A stretch of DNA of 7,052 nucleotides. It comes from Kiritimatiellia bacterium (GTDB taxonomy: Bacteria > Verrucomicrobiota > Kiritimatiellia > RFP12 > UBA1067). The notes beneath the pieces were generated by a model, which did no database searches, was not told the DNA's origin, and saw only the letters and a list, made by a program, of their open reading frames with translations. The stretch covers positions 1 through 7,052 of the forward strand of contig JAFXEA010000474.1 of assembly GCA_017521065.1 (NCBI GenBank). Reading direction: 5' to 3'. A program made the translations under genes and the position numbers. This document shows, in pieces, positions 5,686-7,052 of this stretch. Numbering within the stretch: the stretch's first letter is position 1; each line of letters starts with the position of its first letter.

Positions 5686-7052
5686 ATGAAAGCGGTTTTA
5701 TCCATCTTCTTTGCGTTCATCGCATTCTTCCCGGCGGCGGGAATACTTCTCACATCCGTAGGCAAAGCTAACACCGTTCCTCTCGAGAGCATAACCGAGC
5801 CCATTGACTTTGAGTTCACCGGCACCGTTTTGAGAGTAGACAGGGAATTCATTACCTTCGCAGATGAAAGTGACGGAACAATCCTTTTCCATGCAACCGC
5901 AGAACACGGTTTGCAGCTGTGGGACTGTATCCTTGCCAAAGGCAAGATGGTGATTGCCGATGCCGACAAAACAAGGCGCTTCCTCTCCCGTGAAATCCAC
6001 ATTCTGAAACACGGAATAAAACCACCTGTCGCCGAAGCTTCAGCCCGAGACATCATCATGGGGAAGCTAAATTTCAAGCTGGTAAAAATGCGCGGTGTAG
6101 TATCCACGTGCATTCCCGACGAAGTCTCCCCGGATTACTATTGGATGTCGCTGAAAACAGAAACTGGCAACTGCTACGTTACGGTGTATAAACCAGCGAT
6201 GCCACAGATTTCCCTTTCAGGAATTATCGATTCCAAAGTCGAATTTTCAGGCCTTATCATTCCCATCGCAGGGCTTAGGAAAAGTCTTGGGCGCCATCTG
6301 CTCGTATACGAAGCCGATGGAATTAAGATCCTCAAAAATGCTCCGAATGACCCCTTCTCTGGAAATCCTCTCTCGGAAGACCCTGCGATTCTACACCGTC
6401 AACACATTTCAGGGGATGTCATCGCAGTTGAAAAGAGAAAATTCTTTTTGAGAACCAATATCGGGCGCATTATTGTCGTATATCCCACAGCAGATGCAAA
6501 ACTTCCGTCTCCGGGAGAAACCGTTGCCGTTGCCGGCTTCCCTGAACACGCTCCCTATTGGCTGTGCCTCAACGAAGCGCTCGTAAAGAAAACAGGCATA
6601 ACGATCCAGCCCATTGACACACCTGAAAAAGCATCCATAAAGAGCCTCTTCGAAAATCAGGAAGGTTTGCGCCGATTCAGAACCAACATTACCGGCCACC
6701 GCCTCACCGTTCATGGCAAGATCATTGCGTCGGCAAACGGCGAGATAGAGATATCGGACGGCAAGAACAGTGTATTCGTTGAACTCGCGAGCTTTTCCGG
6801 TGAACCTCAATCGGTTCCGGATATAGGCGCCACAATAGAAGCCACGGGGCTTTGCTGGACGGAATTCCAGACGAAAACCGATTCCGACATATACCCTTCC
6901 ATCTTGAGATTCAAGCTCTATCCCTACAGCACAGACGACATCCGCATACTTGAAATGCCGCCCTGGTGGACTCCGTTCAAGCTCGTCGCCCTGATCGGAA
7001 TATTGCTTGCAGTGCTTGTCGTACTCGGCATCTGGAATTTCATGCTCAACAG
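5686..7052 (+). CDS. Membrane sensor protein, N-terminal sensory part; probable histidine kinase (3' end outside window)
   Basis: The frame is open from ATG 5686 to the window end (455 codons plus two bases), so the effector part is missing. Residues 1-24 are a signal peptide or first membrane helix. About 400 exported residues follow, built of apparently four related beta-rich, OB-like modules with a recurring xGxV strand: FTGTVLRV (44-51), MRGVVSTC (135-142), ISGDVIAV (241-248) and VHGKIIAS (342-349). Strands such as GETVAVAGF (277-285) and GATIEATGL (381-389) end modules 3 and 4. PPWWTP (425-430) directly precedes a second membrane helix (431-450). I associate that WWTP-helix junction, followed by a cytoplasmic HisKA_3-type kinase, with Verrucomicrobiota/Planctomycetota sensor kinases; the kinase itself is not visible, so another output domain is possible. 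It diverges from the unknown membrane-protein gene and shares an upstream box with the exported-protein operon, which it may help control. Confidence 0.8.
   Translation, partial: MKAVLSIFFAFIAFFPAAGILLTSVGKANTVPLESITEPIDFEFTGTVLRVDREFITFADESDGTILFHATAEHGLQLWDCILAKGKMVIADADKTRRFLSREIHILKHGIKPPVAEASARDIIMGKLNFKLVKMRGVVSTCIPDEVSPDYYWMSLKTETGNCYVTVYKPAMPQISLSGIIDSKVEFSGLIIPIAGLRKSLGRHLLVYEADGIKILKNAPNDPFSGNPLSEDPAILHRQHISGDVIAVEKRKFFLRTNIGRIIVVYPTADAKLPSPGETVAVAGFPEHAPYWLCLNEALVKKTGITIQPIDTPEKASIKSLFENQEGLRRFRTNITGHRLTVHGKIIASANGEIEISDGKNSVFVELASFSGEPQSVPDIGATIEATGLCWTEFQTKTDSDIYPSILRFKLYPYSTDDIRILEMPPWWTPFKLVALIGILLAVLVVLGIWNFMLN

Noticed and set aside
5673..6113. 146-codon minus-strand frame
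   Set aside because: Antisense to the sensor gene, which has a signal peptide, modular beta structure and membrane helices over the same bases.

Overview
The window looks like chromosomal DNA of a bacterium from the PVC group, most likely an uncultured Kiritimatiellota/Verrucomicrobiota or Lentisphaerota-type gut organism. This is an inference from protein style: tandem secreted SUMF1-domain proteins with a beta-rich N-terminal region and an 'LDNPPD' segment, a secreted glycoside-hydrolase-like protein, and a sensor whose second membrane segment follows a 'PPWWTP' motif. No rRNA, tRNA, CRISPR array, transposase or recombinase gene was found.

Layout. Positions 1-3865 (minus strand) hold a compact four-gene operon of exported proteins, read in the order 3865 to 1: a 100-aa small exported protein, two paralogous SUMF1 (formylglycine-generating-enzyme fold) proteins of 409 and 405 aa, and the N-terminal 355 residues of a secreted glycoside-hydrolase-like protein that leaves the window at base 1. 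Gaps are 22 and 27 bp, and the last junction is a TGATG stop/start overlap. The first three genes have good Shine-Dalgarno sequences. A sigma70-like promoter lies at 3944-3972. Positions 3993-4174 hold no convincing gene. Positions 4175-5392 (minus) encode an unrecognised 405-aa protein with one membrane segment, an Arg-rich stretch, a compact core, and a Gly/Asp-rich linker before a short helical tail. Positions 5432-5685 are a regulatory intergenic region. From 5686 to the window end (plus) is the N-terminal sensor part (455 aa) of a membrane protein with about four OB-like beta modules and a second membrane helix, probably a histidine kinase whose catalytic half lies outside the window.

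Two repeats tie the region together. (1) An exact 27-bp sequence with 7-bp inverted ends occurs in opposite orientation at 4506-4532, inside the unknown gene, and at 5432-5458, next to that gene's predicted -35 box. The copies bracket 899 bp carrying its promoter and first ~290 codons, which is the geometry of an invertible segment. Inversion would replace the Gly-rich C-terminus by four residues and a stop. (2) An exact 18-bp partly palindromic box lies 2 bp upstream of the -35 position of both the exported-protein operon (3975-3992) and the sensor gene (5620-5637), suggesting one regulator acts on both. How the genes cooperate is inference: a surface or periplasmic carbohydrate-handling set, possibly under the neighbouring sensor, beside a possibly phase-variable membrane protein.
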